From Dermatophagoides farinae (Eukaryota; Arthropoda; Arachnida; Sarcoptiformes; Pyroglyphidae): a DNA stretch of 64,000 nucleotides. How positions within the stretch are numbered: position 1 is the stretch's first letter; every line of letters begins with the position of its first letter. Location of the stretch: assembly GCF_024713945.1 (NCBI RefSeq), contig NC_134683.1, forward strand, positions 498,501-562,500, in the 5' to 3' direction. The notes under the pieces are model-generated. The model was not told where the DNA came from and ran no database searches. It saw only the letters and a program-made list of their open reading frames with translations. The translations under genes were made by a program, and so were the position numbers. Shown piece after piece: positions 37,497 through 47,423 of the stretch.

Positions 37497-38151
37497 ACAG
37501 TCGTATATTAACATTATGAATTTCTGTGTAAGAAATAGCTATGCGATATACATGTGATGTCCAAAAATGGACATCGATTTTATTCTTTTTGAATTGGCAG
37601 GGAAGCGAAGAATTGGAATGGCAAAAACCAGCATGCAAAAAACGTGGCCATGTGTCACAGACTTATTTTCAGGGCCCGATAAAAACTTTGGACTCGTCCA
37701 CCACTTTCGATCAAGGATGGTGGTAAATATGAGTAGCAAAACGATCATCCAAACACATGGTCTATGTGACAAGTGGCGTGGCCAAACCGATTGGCAGTTG
37801 GACGGTTGGAAAAATCATATAAAAGTCCATGTCACACAAGCAATCATCAAGTAATCACCTCGGATCATTTTTGTTGGCTGGCCGTTTTAATTTACCACCA
37901 CCATCATCACTACAAACATTTTTTTTTTAATTTTTCCAACACCTTTATTTTCATTTTTACAATATTAAATTTTCTCATATTTTTATATCTGTGTTGTGTG
38001 TGAATACGCATGTGTTTTTGTTAACTTCGTGCACCAAGAATGCTATACATATACTATACATGACGTCACGCAATTGTTGATCATTTCTTTTCTGCCGTCA
38101 CTAATTCTCGCATATTTTTGTTTATAATTCTAGTATTTTTCATCATCGATA
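37497..38151 (+). promoter_or_regulatory. Type II upstream module of the RCC1-BTB array, copy A
   Basis: This roughly 650-bp non-coding block recurs before RB7 (about 49135-49588) and before RB8 (51665-52328). It carries TATAAAAG at 37818-37825 in the context TTGGAAAAATCATATAAAAG, a conserved GGCCCGATAAAAACTTTGG block, and ends with TTTTTCATCATCGATA directly before the RB2 ATG. TAATTCTAG near 38133 could be an acceptor of a 5' UTR intron. Open frames within it are not conserved as protein, so I read it as promoter plus leader. Confidence 0.65.
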
Positions 38152-39753
38152 ATGGCAAGATCACCAACTGAAAAAATTGATATTGATTTATTCAAAGATG
38201 ATTTTAAAAACATTGACCAAAAATTTCTTCAATCAGTTGTTTCTATATGCAACTTATTTACTTTCAAAGGAAAAGACGTTAAAAAAAATTTTTTACTGAT
38301 GACCGAAAAAGCTACATATGCATATGGTGAAGAAATATGCTCATGGTTATCGTTGAAACATGATAAGAGCAAACCACAACAGATATCACGTTTAAATAAT
38401 ATGAAAATTGTTCAAGTAGATTATGGCCATGATTTTTTTGCCATTCTAACTGATGAAGGACAAGTCCTTGCCTGCAATTTAAAATCTGAATGGGGAATGA
38501 ATGAAACATTACGATTAATCAACAGGAGTAATGATTGTTTCAAGATGATTGCTTGTGGAGGGGAGCATTTATTCTTGCTACGACAAGATAATAATTTTGA
38601 TCAAAGAACGGGTTATAGTTTATCATCATATGAAAGAATGATCCACATTGATAAACCAAAAAATTTCAAGCGCATAGTTTGTGGATTTGATCATACTTTA
38701 TCAATAACTTATAAAGGAGAGATTTATTCCTGGGGTGATAATAATTGTGGTCAATTAGGTTTTGGTGATGGAAGAGACCGATTTGGAAACATCCAATTAG
38801 GTCTTGGGGATGGAAGAAACCGAAACACTACACGTCCTGTTGCATTCCCAAATGCTGATTTGGCCACTTTCCAAATCAAAGATATTGTTGCTGGCCACCA
38901 ATATTCATTATTTTTATTCAAAAATGGTCTGCTTTGGGGATGTGGTTCAAATAGTCATGGTGAACTTGGTCTTGGTGATTTTAATAATCGATCAAAGTTG
39001 ACAAAAATACCGATTAAAAATGTACAACAAATTGCATGTTCAAAATTCCACAATTTTTCATTGGCATATGATGGATCATCGTACTATGCATGGGGCGAAA
39101 CCAAATCTGGCAAATGGTCATCACCTAGAAAATTGGGTGGTCATCCGACATCATTTTCAGCCGCATCGGCAATGATTCTATCATCACCAATAACATTTGG
39201 CCTCACATCAATAATCCGTTCATTCGGATCACACGATTCAATATCGTACCAAAGCGAATCACTTCTCCGATTATTTGATAATCGAGATAGTTATGATTTG
39301 GAATTTATAATTGACAACAAACATATTAAGGCGTGCAAATGTTATCTAAAATCTGCATCGGAATATTACCGACGAATGTTTTCCGGTAATTGGAGTGAAA
39401 ATGACCAAGTAATCATCAACGATTATTCATATGAAACATACTATGCGTATCTACGTATGTTACATACGGGTGAAATTCAAATTAATCATCAAAACATAGC
39501 CGAACTTGTTGATCTGGCCAATTGTTATGGTGATAAAAGATTGATGAAACATTGTAAAACATTCATATGGAATGATCTGAATGCACAAACTATGCCCTCA
39601 TATCTTCCATTAATTATCAAATACGACATGAAGGAATTCTACGATAAACTAAGTCGTATAACTATCAAACAAGTGTTACCGAAAGTTGCCGACAGTATTC
39701 GGCAAAACAATAAAAAATCTATTGAATTTCTCAAATGGTTTTACGATCAATAA
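38152..39753 (+). CDS. RCC1-BTB protein RB2
   Basis: A single coding exon of 533 aa starting MARSPTEKIDIDLFKDD, the array's usual N-terminus. RCC1 repeats occupy roughly residues 60-335 and BTB about 375-470. Two oddities: the repeat that reads FAMGDNSYGQITGNEK in neighbours is shortened to NNFDQRTGYSLSS, and one propeller loop is doubled (QLGFGDGRDRFGN followed by QLGLGDGRNRN). The C-terminus stops at WFYDQ, a few residues earlier than RB1. It is preceded by the type II upstream module. Confidence 0.87.
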   Translation: MARSPTEKIDIDLFKDDFKNIDQKFLQSVVSICNLFTFKGKDVKKNFLLMTEKATYAYGEEICSWLSLKHDKSKPQQISRLNNMKIVQVDYGHDFFAILTDEGQVLACNLKSEWGMNETLRLINRSNDCFKMIACGGEHLFLLRQDNNFDQRTGYSLSSYERMIHIDKPKNFKRIVCGFDHTLSITYKGEIYSWGDNNCGQLGFGDGRDRFGNIQLGLGDGRNRNTTRPVAFPNADLATFQIKDIVAGHQYSLFLFKNGLLWGCGSNSHGELGLGDFNNRSKLTKIPIKNVQQIACSKFHNFSLAYDGSSYYAWGETKSGKWSSPRKLGGHPTSFSAASAMILSSPITFGLTSIIRSFGSHDSISYQSESLLRLFDNRDSYDLEFIIDNKHIKACKCYLKSASEYYRRMFSGNWSENDQVIINDYSYETYYAYLRMLHTGEIQINHQNIAELVDLANCYGDKRLMKHCKTFIWNDLNAQTMPSYLPLIIKYDMKEFYDKLSRITIKQVLPKVADSIRQNNKKSIEFLKWFYDQ

Positions 39754-40233
39754 CAAATGTTTCAACAGATGTGAATCATTGATTCAGTTCTTGTAAAAAA
39801 ATACAGCATACATATATGATCTGATGCAAAAATTTTCTTTGTTTAATTAAACGATTTTTTCCTATCAAATCGATAATGATTTCAAATGAGTTAATTTAAT
39901 AGTAATTAATTGCGAATTTTAATAAATTTTAATTTGATTTCAAGAATTTTTTTTTGTTGAGAATTATTATCGTCTTTATGGTTTTTACATTGAAATGATG
40001 CATATAAAAATTTCAATCTCCATTTATTTTTTCAAATTATTTGATTGATTGATTGTTGATCAATAAGTTTGATGATGATGATGATGATGATAATGTCCTA
40101 GGCAATTATCACATATTGTCAATGTATCAAATTATTTGGCATTTTGTGCTGATCATTTCTTTTCTGCTGTCACAAATTCTCGCATATAGTTTGCCAATAG
40201 TGTCTATGATTCGAGTGTTTTTCATCATCGATA
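39754..40233 (+). promoter_or_regulatory. RB2 3' UTR and type I upstream module of RB3
   Basis: The first part matches other array 3' UTRs. From about 39950 the type I module begins: ATTATTATCGTCTTTATGG, TATAAAAA at 40005-40012, ATTATTTGATTGATTG, TTGATCATTTCTTTTCTG and TCTCGCATATAGTTTG, ending in TTTTTCATCATCGATA at the ATG. The same module precedes RB5 and RB6, and lies inverted at 42287-42627. Confidence 0.65.
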
Positions 40234-41808
40234 ATGGAAAGATCACCGACTGAAAATATTGATATTGAATTATTCAAAGATGATTTCGAAAAAATTGATC
40301 AAGAATTTCTCCAATCCTTCATTTCGATTTTCAGTTTTTTTACTTTCAAAGAAAAGAATCTCAAAAAACAATTTTTATTGATGACCAAAGAAGCTACATA
40401 TGCGTATGGTAAAGAAATATGCTCATGGTTATCGTTGGAACATGATTGGACCAAACCACAACGGATATGGTGTAAAAATGGTGTGAAAATTGTTCAAGTA
40501 GATTCTGGCTATGGTTTTGTTGCCATTCTAACTGATGATGGTCGAGTGTATCTGGCAAGCAATGATTCTAATTGGAAGACGAATAATACTTTCCGATTAA
40601 TCAACACCGGTAATGATCGTTTCAAGATGATTGCTTGTGGATGGCATCATTTATTATTGTTACGACAAGATGGTCTTGTTTTCACTATGGGTGATAATCA
40701 TTGGAGTCAAATAACTGGCGATGAAAAATCCCCATATGAATGTATGATCCACATTGATAACCTAGAAAATGTCAAGCTCATAGTTGGTGGAGGGCTTCAT
40801 AGTTTATCAATGACTAATAAAGGAGAAATTTATTCCTGGGGCAGTAATGATTGGGGTCAATTAGGTCTGGGTGATGAAGAAGACCGAGGCATCCCATGTC
40901 TTGTTGCATTTCCTATTGCTAATTCGATCGATATTCACATCAAAGATATTGTAGCTGGCAAGTATCATTCATTATTTTTATTCGAAAATGGTCAGCTTTG
41001 GGGATGTGGTTCTAATAGTGATGGTGAACTTGGTCTTGGTTTTGATAGATCAAAACCGACAAAAATGCCAATTGAAGATGTACAACAAATTGCATGTTCA
41101 AAATTCGACAGTTTTTCATTGGCATACCGTGGGTCCTGGTATTATGCATGGGGTAGAACCAAATATGGCATATGGTCATCACCTAAAAAATTGAATAATC
41201 CACATTCATCATTTGCTTCTGCGTCGACAATGATTCTATCATCACCACACACATTTGGTCTCACATCAATAATCCATGCATTCGGATCATATGATTCACT
41301 ATCGTACAAATCAATCCTCCGATTATTCAATAATCAGCATAATTATGATGTGGAATTTATAATAGACAAAAAAAATATTAAGGCGAGTAAATGCTATCTC
41401 AAATCTGCTTCGGAATATTATCGTCTAATGTTTTCCGGTAATTGGATTGAAAAGAATCAAGTAATCATCAACGATTATTCGTATGAAACATATTATGCCT
41501 ACTTGCTTATGTTACATACGGGTAAAATTTATATTATTCGTCAAAATATAACCGAGCTTGTTGATTTGGCCAACTGTTATGGCGATGAAAGATTGATGGA
41601 ATATTGTGAATCATTCATACGGAATGATTTGGATGAACAAACTATGCCCACATATCTTCCATTGATTAAAAAATACGAAATGAAGAAATTGCATGATAAA
41701 CTCACTCATCTTATTATCGAACAAGTGCTGCCCAAAATTACCGACAATCTTCTGCAAAACAATGAAAAATCTATTGAATTTCTCAATCGTTTTTACGATC
41801 AACAATAA
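40234..41808 (+). CDS. RCC1-BTB protein RB3
   Basis: A single coding exon of 524 aa starting MERSPTENIDIELFKDD. RCC1 repeats span about residues 60-325 (FVAILTDDGRVYLASND, LLLLRQDGLVFTMGDN, SLSMTNKGEIYSWGSND, SLFLFENGQLWGCGSN). BTB is at about 360-455 with YLKSASEYYRLMFSGNW and LVDLANCYGDERLMEYCES. The C-terminal helix ends LPKITDNLLQNNEKS and FYDQQ, like RB1. The frame is intact, so the gene is probably functional. Confidence 0.88.
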   Translation: MERSPTENIDIELFKDDFEKIDQEFLQSFISIFSFFTFKEKNLKKQFLLMTKEATYAYGKEICSWLSLEHDWTKPQRIWCKNGVKIVQVDSGYGFVAILTDDGRVYLASNDSNWKTNNTFRLINTGNDRFKMIACGWHHLLLLRQDGLVFTMGDNHWSQITGDEKSPYECMIHIDNLENVKLIVGGGLHSLSMTNKGEIYSWGSNDWGQLGLGDEEDRGIPCLVAFPIANSIDIHIKDIVAGKYHSLFLFENGQLWGCGSNSDGELGLGFDRSKPTKMPIEDVQQIACSKFDSFSLAYRGSWYYAWGRTKYGIWSSPKKLNNPHSSFASASTMILSSPHTFGLTSIIHAFGSYDSLSYKSILRLFNNQHNYDVEFIIDKKNIKASKCYLKSASEYYRLMFSGNWIEKNQVIINDYSYETYYAYLLMLHTGKIYIIRQNITELVDLANCYGDERLMEYCESFIRNDLDEQTMPTYLPLIKKYEMKKLHDKLTHLIIEQVLPKITDNLLQNNEKSIEFLNRFYDQQ

Positions 41809-42286
41809 GTTTTTCAACGAATGTGAATCATTAATTCAGTTTTTGCAAAACAATATATTGGCGTTGATCTGATGCGAAAATCTTCTTTGTTCCATTAAAA
41901 GATTTTTTTCTATCAAATTGATAATGATTTCCAATGAGTTTAATTATCATTTCAATTGCGACAATTTTAATTTGATTCCGAGAATATTTTTATCCACGTT
42001 TTGATTTGAGTAGAGTAGTAGATTCAATTTGTATTGCTGTTGTTCAATCACATTACCAAATTATTTCTATCAATATGTTTTAAATGGTAATGATGATAAT
42101 GTCCAAGGAAATTATCTAAAATTATAGACATCAATCTGTCAATATTGTAAAATTCTCATCCTATTTGCAAGCATATTACAATGACGATCCATCATAGTTT
42201 ATTACATGCATATATAGCTTGTTTGGTCATCAATAAAATTTTTTTTTCTCTTTGGAAATGACAAAGCTAAAAATCGAAACAAGTAA
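41809..42286. other. RB3 3' UTR and intergenic
   Basis: The first 150 bp match array 3' UTRs. The remainder to 42286 shows no gene. Confidence 0.5.
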
Positions 42287-42627
42287 TTGATAAAACTCTT
42301 GATCAATAGTTTTCGAGATCATCTTGAAATAACTCAATATTGATATTATCAGCCGGTGATCTTGCCATTATCGATGATCAAAAACACTCGAATTCTAGAC
42401 ACACTATTGACAAACTATATGCGAGAATTAGTGACAATAGAAAAGAAATGATTAACAAAAAATCGTTTTATATACATTGATGACAAGTTGTGATAATCAC
42501 CTAGGGCATATATCATCATCAAACTTATTGATCAACAATCAATCAATCAAATAATTTGAAAAATAAAATAAAAATCGAAATTGTAATATGCATCATTACA
42601 ATGTAAAAACCGTAACGACAATAATCC
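42287..42627 (-). pseudogene. Inverted RCC1-BTB promoter and start fragment
   Basis: On the minus strand this reads as a type I upstream module (TTTTTACATTG, TTGATTGATTGTTGATCAAT, TTAATCATTTCTTTTC, TCTCGCATATAGTTTG, ATCATCGATA) followed by an ATG at 42368 and MARSPADNINIELFQDD, after which homology stops within about 30 codons and the frame is broken. Its TATA position reads TATTACAA instead of TATAAAAA. It is a truncated, inverted copy opposing RB3. Confidence 0.85.
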
Positions 42628-43028
42628 GATGATGATAAATTTTATCCTTTAAATTATCATTTGTTTATCTTTTCTTTTTACACCAAGATGGTGATTATAT
42701 CTCGAAAAACACAACAGCAACCAGAATCAAATTGTATGTCAATAGGATGGTCTAAAAAAAAATTGATTAAAATCAGTAATAATATAATCATTGATGATTC
42801 TTAATCAACTTGTATACAATATATTGAAAAATTTGATTTACTTGATAATGTCCCAGGGAATTATCTTTGTGTTTTTTATGATTTGGATATTTTTTTTTTG
42901 TTTGATGGTTGATTATTTGATCAGTTCCATTTGATCACATTTATTCCGTGAATTTTGTCTCTGAAAATTGTTTGTGTGTGTGTTTGTAGGCATTTGATTT
43001 TTGTTTTTTTTTAATAAAAGAAAAAAAA

Positions 43029-44654
43029 ATGTCATCATCACCAGATGCATTTGTTGATATTAATCTATTCAAAAATAATTTCATTGCTATCGATAAAGAA
43101 TTCATACAATCGATTGTATCGATTGCAAGTTTATTTGGTAAAAATAATGAATATATTTTCATCACTAATGATAATTCAACATATGCTTATGGTAAAGAAA
43201 TTTGTTCATGGTTATCATTTGTTCATGATCCAAAACAACCGCAACGAATTTCATTGTTGAATGATAAAAAAATCATTCAAGTCGATTATGGTTATGATTT
43301 TGTTGTCATACTAACTATTGATGGACAAGTTTATATGGCCAATGCTACCAATTCGGAATGGAACAGAACATTTCGTTTGATTAATTCTGATTGTGATGAT
43401 CGTTTCAAAATGATTGCTTGTGGATTATATCATTTACTATTGTTGCGACAAGATGGTACAGTTTTTGCAATGGGTGCTAATGAATGTGGCCAAATAACCG
43501 GCCATTTACCATCATCATATGATAAAATGATCAATATTGGTTTAGAGAATATCGAACGTATTGCTTGTGGACAATTTCATAGTTTGGCATTAACCAATTC
43601 TGGTAAAATCTATTCCTGGGGACGTAATAAATATGGTGAATTAGGTTTAGGTGATCGAAAAGATCAACATATTGTCTCAATCGTTTCATTTCCTAACGAT
43701 GATGATCAAATAATTGATTGCCGAATCAAAGATATTGCTGCTGGTCAATATCATTCGTTATTCTTAATGGAAAATGGACAACTATATCGTTGTGGTAATG
43801 ATTGTCCAATTACATTTGATGATAATGAAAAAAATATTGCATTGACACCGACAAAAATATTGAATATTGAATGTCATGTCACAAAAATGGCCTGTTCAAA
43901 AGATTATCCATTCTCATTTATTTTGTTGAAATCACCATCATCATCATCACAATATTATGGATGGGGTAATGTAAACAATAAAAAACATTGGCAATCACCA
44001 AGAAAATTGGATGAACAACAACTTGAATCATTTTCAGCTGCATCATCATTGATATTCAAATCACCAATTACATTTGGTTTGACATCAACAATTTATGTAT
44101 TCGAATCACAGAATTCAATATCATCATATATTCAATTATTTAATCGTTATGATAATTATGATTTCAAATTTATCATTCGTAATCAATCGATATTCGTTAG
44201 TAGATGTTATCTAAAAATGGTATCCAAACATTTTCATCAATTATTTTGCTCTGCTGATGATTGGCTTGAAAAAACGGAAATAGAAATCGAAAAGTATTCC
44301 TACAACACATATTATGCTTATCTTGGTTTATTACACGATTGTGCCATTCGTATTGATCGATATAATTTAAAGGAATTTATTGATTTAGCCATCGAATACA
44401 AAGATGAACGATTAATGGATTATTGTCATAAATTTATACAAAATGATCTGGATAAAAAAACATTGGCAAATTATTTTTCATTAATTAAAAACTATCAATT
44501 GCTCAATCAATTTCATATTCAACTTGGCCGACTTACTATTGATGAAATATTGCCAAAAATTGTGAATAAACTTGTTGAAAATCAAAATGATTCGATTCAA
44601 AAATTTCTCGAATGGTTTTTTCATCAACAAACTTTCATTGAAAAAGAAATTTAA
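43029..44654 (+). CDS. RCC1-BTB protein RB4 (diverged)
   Basis: A single coding exon of 541 aa starting MSSSPDAFVDINLFKNN. RCC1 repeats (FVVILTIDGQVYMANA, LLLLRQDGTVFAMGANECGQ, SLALTNSGKIYSWGRNKYGELGLG, SLFLMENGQLYRCGND) are followed by a BTB domain that differs from the rest: SRCYLKMVSKHFHQLFCSAD replaces the usual YYRRMFSGNW block. It lacks both the type I and the type II upstream module and its codons and 3' UTR differ from neighbours, so it is an older member, as is RB10. The frame is intact. Confidence 0.87.
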   Translation: MSSSPDAFVDINLFKNNFIAIDKEFIQSIVSIASLFGKNNEYIFITNDNSTYAYGKEICSWLSFVHDPKQPQRISLLNDKKIIQVDYGYDFVVILTIDGQVYMANATNSEWNRTFRLINSDCDDRFKMIACGLYHLLLLRQDGTVFAMGANECGQITGHLPSSYDKMINIGLENIERIACGQFHSLALTNSGKIYSWGRNKYGELGLGDRKDQHIVSIVSFPNDDDQIIDCRIKDIAAGQYHSLFLMENGQLYRCGNDCPITFDDNEKNIALTPTKILNIECHVTKMACSKDYPFSFILLKSPSSSSQYYGWGNVNNKKHWQSPRKLDEQQLESFSAASSLIFKSPITFGLTSTIYVFESQNSISSYIQLFNRYDNYDFKFIIRNQSIFVSRCYLKMVSKHFHQLFCSADDWLEKTEIEIEKYSYNTYYAYLGLLHDCAIRIDRYNLKEFIDLAIEYKDERLMDYCHKFIQNDLDKKTLANYFSLIKNYQLLNQFHIQLGRLTIDEILPKIVNKLVENQNDSIQKFLEWFFHQQTFIEKEI

Positions 44655-44859
44655 AATTTAAAATTTTATCATCACTACAGTGATGTTGACTTTTAATGAA
44701 ATTCTTTCATTATTTTTAAAATATTTGATGATTCATTATTAAACAAGGTACTGGGATGCTTCCAAAAAAATTTTTTTTCCTTTCAAATTGTTAATTGTGT
44801 TCAGTTTATTTGTTCCACCCACTTCCGACAAATTTGCAACAAATAACGGAAATTCTGAT

Positions 44860-45110
44860 CTTAAAATCTATTGAATTTCGCAATTAATTTTTTCGAACAA
44901 CCACTATTGTTTTTAACGGGAGTGAACCATTGATTAAGTTCTTGCAAAAAAAAAAAAAATACATTGGCAATGGTCTAATCCTGTTTTTTTGTTCCAGTAA
45001 AAGATTTTTTCCACCGAATAGAATAGATAATAGATAATGGTTTCCAATGAGTTTAATTATCATATGGATTGCGACAATCATTATTTGATTCCGAGAATTT
45101 TTTTTTGTTG
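44860..45110 (+). pseudogene. Orphan 3' end of an RCC1-BTB gene
   Basis: The first about 30 bp match the last codons of array genes (KSIEF then a broken end) and the rest matches their shared 3' UTR (GTGAACCATTGATTAAGTTC, TTCCAGTAAAAGATTTTTTCC, TTTCCAATGAGTTTAATTAT). No coding body precedes it. It marks a lost gene copy between RB4 and RB5. Confidence 0.78.
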
Positions 45111-45335
45111 AGATTATTATCGTCTTTATGGTTTTCACTCAATTTTTCAAATTATTTGATTAATTGCTGATAAATAAGTTTAATGATGATGATAATATCC
45201 CAGGTAATTATCACAAATTGTCAATGTATCGAATGATTTAGCATTTTTTGTTGATCATTTCTTTTGTGCCGTCACTAATTTTATCATATAGTTTGTTAAT
45301 AGTGTCTATGATTTGGGTGTTTACGATCATCGATA
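45111..45335 (+). promoter_or_regulatory. Type I upstream module of RB5
   Basis: Matches the RB3 upstream module (ATTATTATCGTCTTTATGG, TTGTTGATCATTTCTTTTG, ATCATCGATA before ATG), but the segment holding the TATA box is missing here. Confidence 0.6.
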
Positions 45336-46994
45336 ATGGCAAGATCACCGACTGAAAATATCGATATTGAGTTATTTCGAGATGATTTTAAAAACATTGA
45401 CCAAAAATTTCTCCAATCAGTTGTTTCGATATGCAGCTTATTTACTTTCAGAGGAAATGACGTTAAAAAACATTTTTTACTGATGACCGAAGAAGCGACA
45501 TTTGCATATGGCGAAGAAATATGCTCATGGTTATCGTTGAAACATGATATGACCAAACCACAACGGATATCTTGTCTTGATGATATGAAAATCTTTCAAG
45601 TAGATTCTGGCTGGAATTTTGTTGCCTTTTTAACTGAGGATGGTCGTGTGTATCTGGCCAGTAAGGATTCTAATTGGCAGACGAACAATACGTGTCGATT
45701 GATCTCCACCGGTAATGATCGATTTAAAATGATTGCTTGTGGATACAAACATTTATTATTGTTACGACAAGATGGGGTACTTTTCGCTATGGGTGATAAT
45801 AGTTATGGTCAAATAACTGGTAATGAAAAATCATCATATGAAAGAATGATCCAGATTGAAGACCTAAAAAATGTCGAGCTCATAGTTTGTGGAAGAAATC
45901 ATAGTCTTGCATTGACTAACGCAGGAAAAATTTATTCCTGGGGACGTAATGATTTTGGTCAATTAGGTCTTGGTGACAAAAAAAACCGAAACACCCCATG
46001 TCTTGTCCCATATCCTATTCTGATTCATAGCCGAATCAAAGATATTGTGGCTGGCAAGTATCATTCATTATTTTTATTCGAAAATGGTCAGCTTTGGGGA
46101 TGTGGTTCTAATAATCAACCAACTATGATGAACTCGGTCTTGGTGACCAATTATTAAGACATATATACCAGTCGATCGACCCTTTTTGCAGAAACTTCAT
46201 CAACGCCGCAAATCCCATCAACGCTGAAAAAAATACCGATTAAAAATGTACGAAAAATTGCATGTTCAAAATTCCATTTCTTTTCATTCGCACATGATGG
46301 ATCATCGTACTATGCATGGGGCGAAACCAAAAATTCCAAATGGTCGTCACCTAGAAAATTGGATGGTCGACCAAAATCATTTTCAGCTGCATCATCACTG
46401 ATACTAGGATCTGCAATAACATTTGGATTGAAATCAAGAATAAATGTATACAAATATCATGAACCAATATCAACCAAATCGATCATTCGACTATTTAATA
46501 ATCCTGATAATTATGATGTCAAATTCGTAATCGGCGATAGACGTATATTGGCATGTAAATGTTATCTTAAATCAGTATCCGATTATTATTGTTTAATGTT
46601 TTCTGGTGATTGGAAAGAAAAAGTTGAAGTAGAAATCCGTGATTATTCCTATGAAACATATTATGCATATCTACGTATGTTACACTATGACTGCATTGAA
46701 ATCAATCGAAATATTATCTCTCAACTGATCGATTTGGCCACTTGTTATATTGATAAAAGGTTGATAAAACATTGTAAAACATTCATACGGAATGATCTAA
46801 ATGAACAAACTATGCCAACATATCTTCAATTAATTAGCAAATACGAAATGAAGGAATTGTACGATAAACTAAGCCATATTACTATCGAACAAGTGCTACC
46901 AAAAGTTACCGACAGCATTCTGCAAAACAATGAAAATTCTATTGAATTTCTCAAATCGATTTACGATCAACAACAATTGTTTCTACGGAAGTGA
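45336..46994 (+). pseudogene. RCC1-BTB gene RB5, broken in the propeller
   Basis: The 5' part (45336-46157) codes for MARSPTENIDIELFRDD through FENGQLWGCGSNN, and the 3' part (from about 46220 to 46994) for KIPIKNVRKIACSKF, the rest of the propeller, BTB and C-terminus. Between them about 11 extra bases and an unmatched stretch of about 90 bp break the frame around 46112-46220. The 3' half is more like RB4 and RB10 in places (NPDNYDVKFVIGDRRILACKC, DWKEKVEVEIRDYSYE), so RB5 may be a mosaic of two copies. I found no convincing donor that would splice the break out. Confidence 0.75.
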
Positions 46995-47423
46995 ATCATT
47001 GATTCACTTCTTTCAAAAAAATATATTGGCCACGATTCAATGTAAAAATTCTCTTTGTTCCATTAAAAGATTTTTTCCATCAAATTGATAATGATTTTCA
47101 ATGAGTTTAATCACCACTTCATTTACGACAATTTTGATTTGATTCTGAGAATGTTTTTTTTGTCGAGATTATTATCGACGTTAGGATTTTACAATGAAAT
47201 GATTGAAACAATTTCGATCTCCACTTAATTTTTCAAATTATTTAATTAATTGTTGATAAATGAGTTTGATGATAACGATAAAGTCCTATGTGATTATCAC
47301 ATATTGTCAACGTATCAAATTATTTGGCATTTTTTGTTGATCATTTCTTTTCTGCTGTCAATAATTCTCGCATATAGTTGGTCAATAGTGTGTTTATAAT
47401 TCTAGTGTTTTTCATCATCGACA
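46995..47423 (+). promoter_or_regulatory. RB5 3' UTR and type I upstream module of RB6
   Basis: The first 130 bp match array 3' UTRs. From about 47160 the type I module is present down to TTTTTCATCATCGACA before the RB6 ATG; the TATA segment is altered (AATGATTGAAACAATTTCG). Confidence 0.6.

Noticed and set aside
37541-38003. Short open frames in the type II upstream module, with relatives at 49075-49589 and 51720-52241
   Set aside because: Frames are not conserved between the three copies (indels change them) and a TATA box lies inside, so they read as promoter and leader DNA.
46110-46220. Intron in RB5 ending CTTTTTGCAG
   Set aside because: An acceptor-like end exists, but no donor keeps the propeller frame, and related genes have no intron here.
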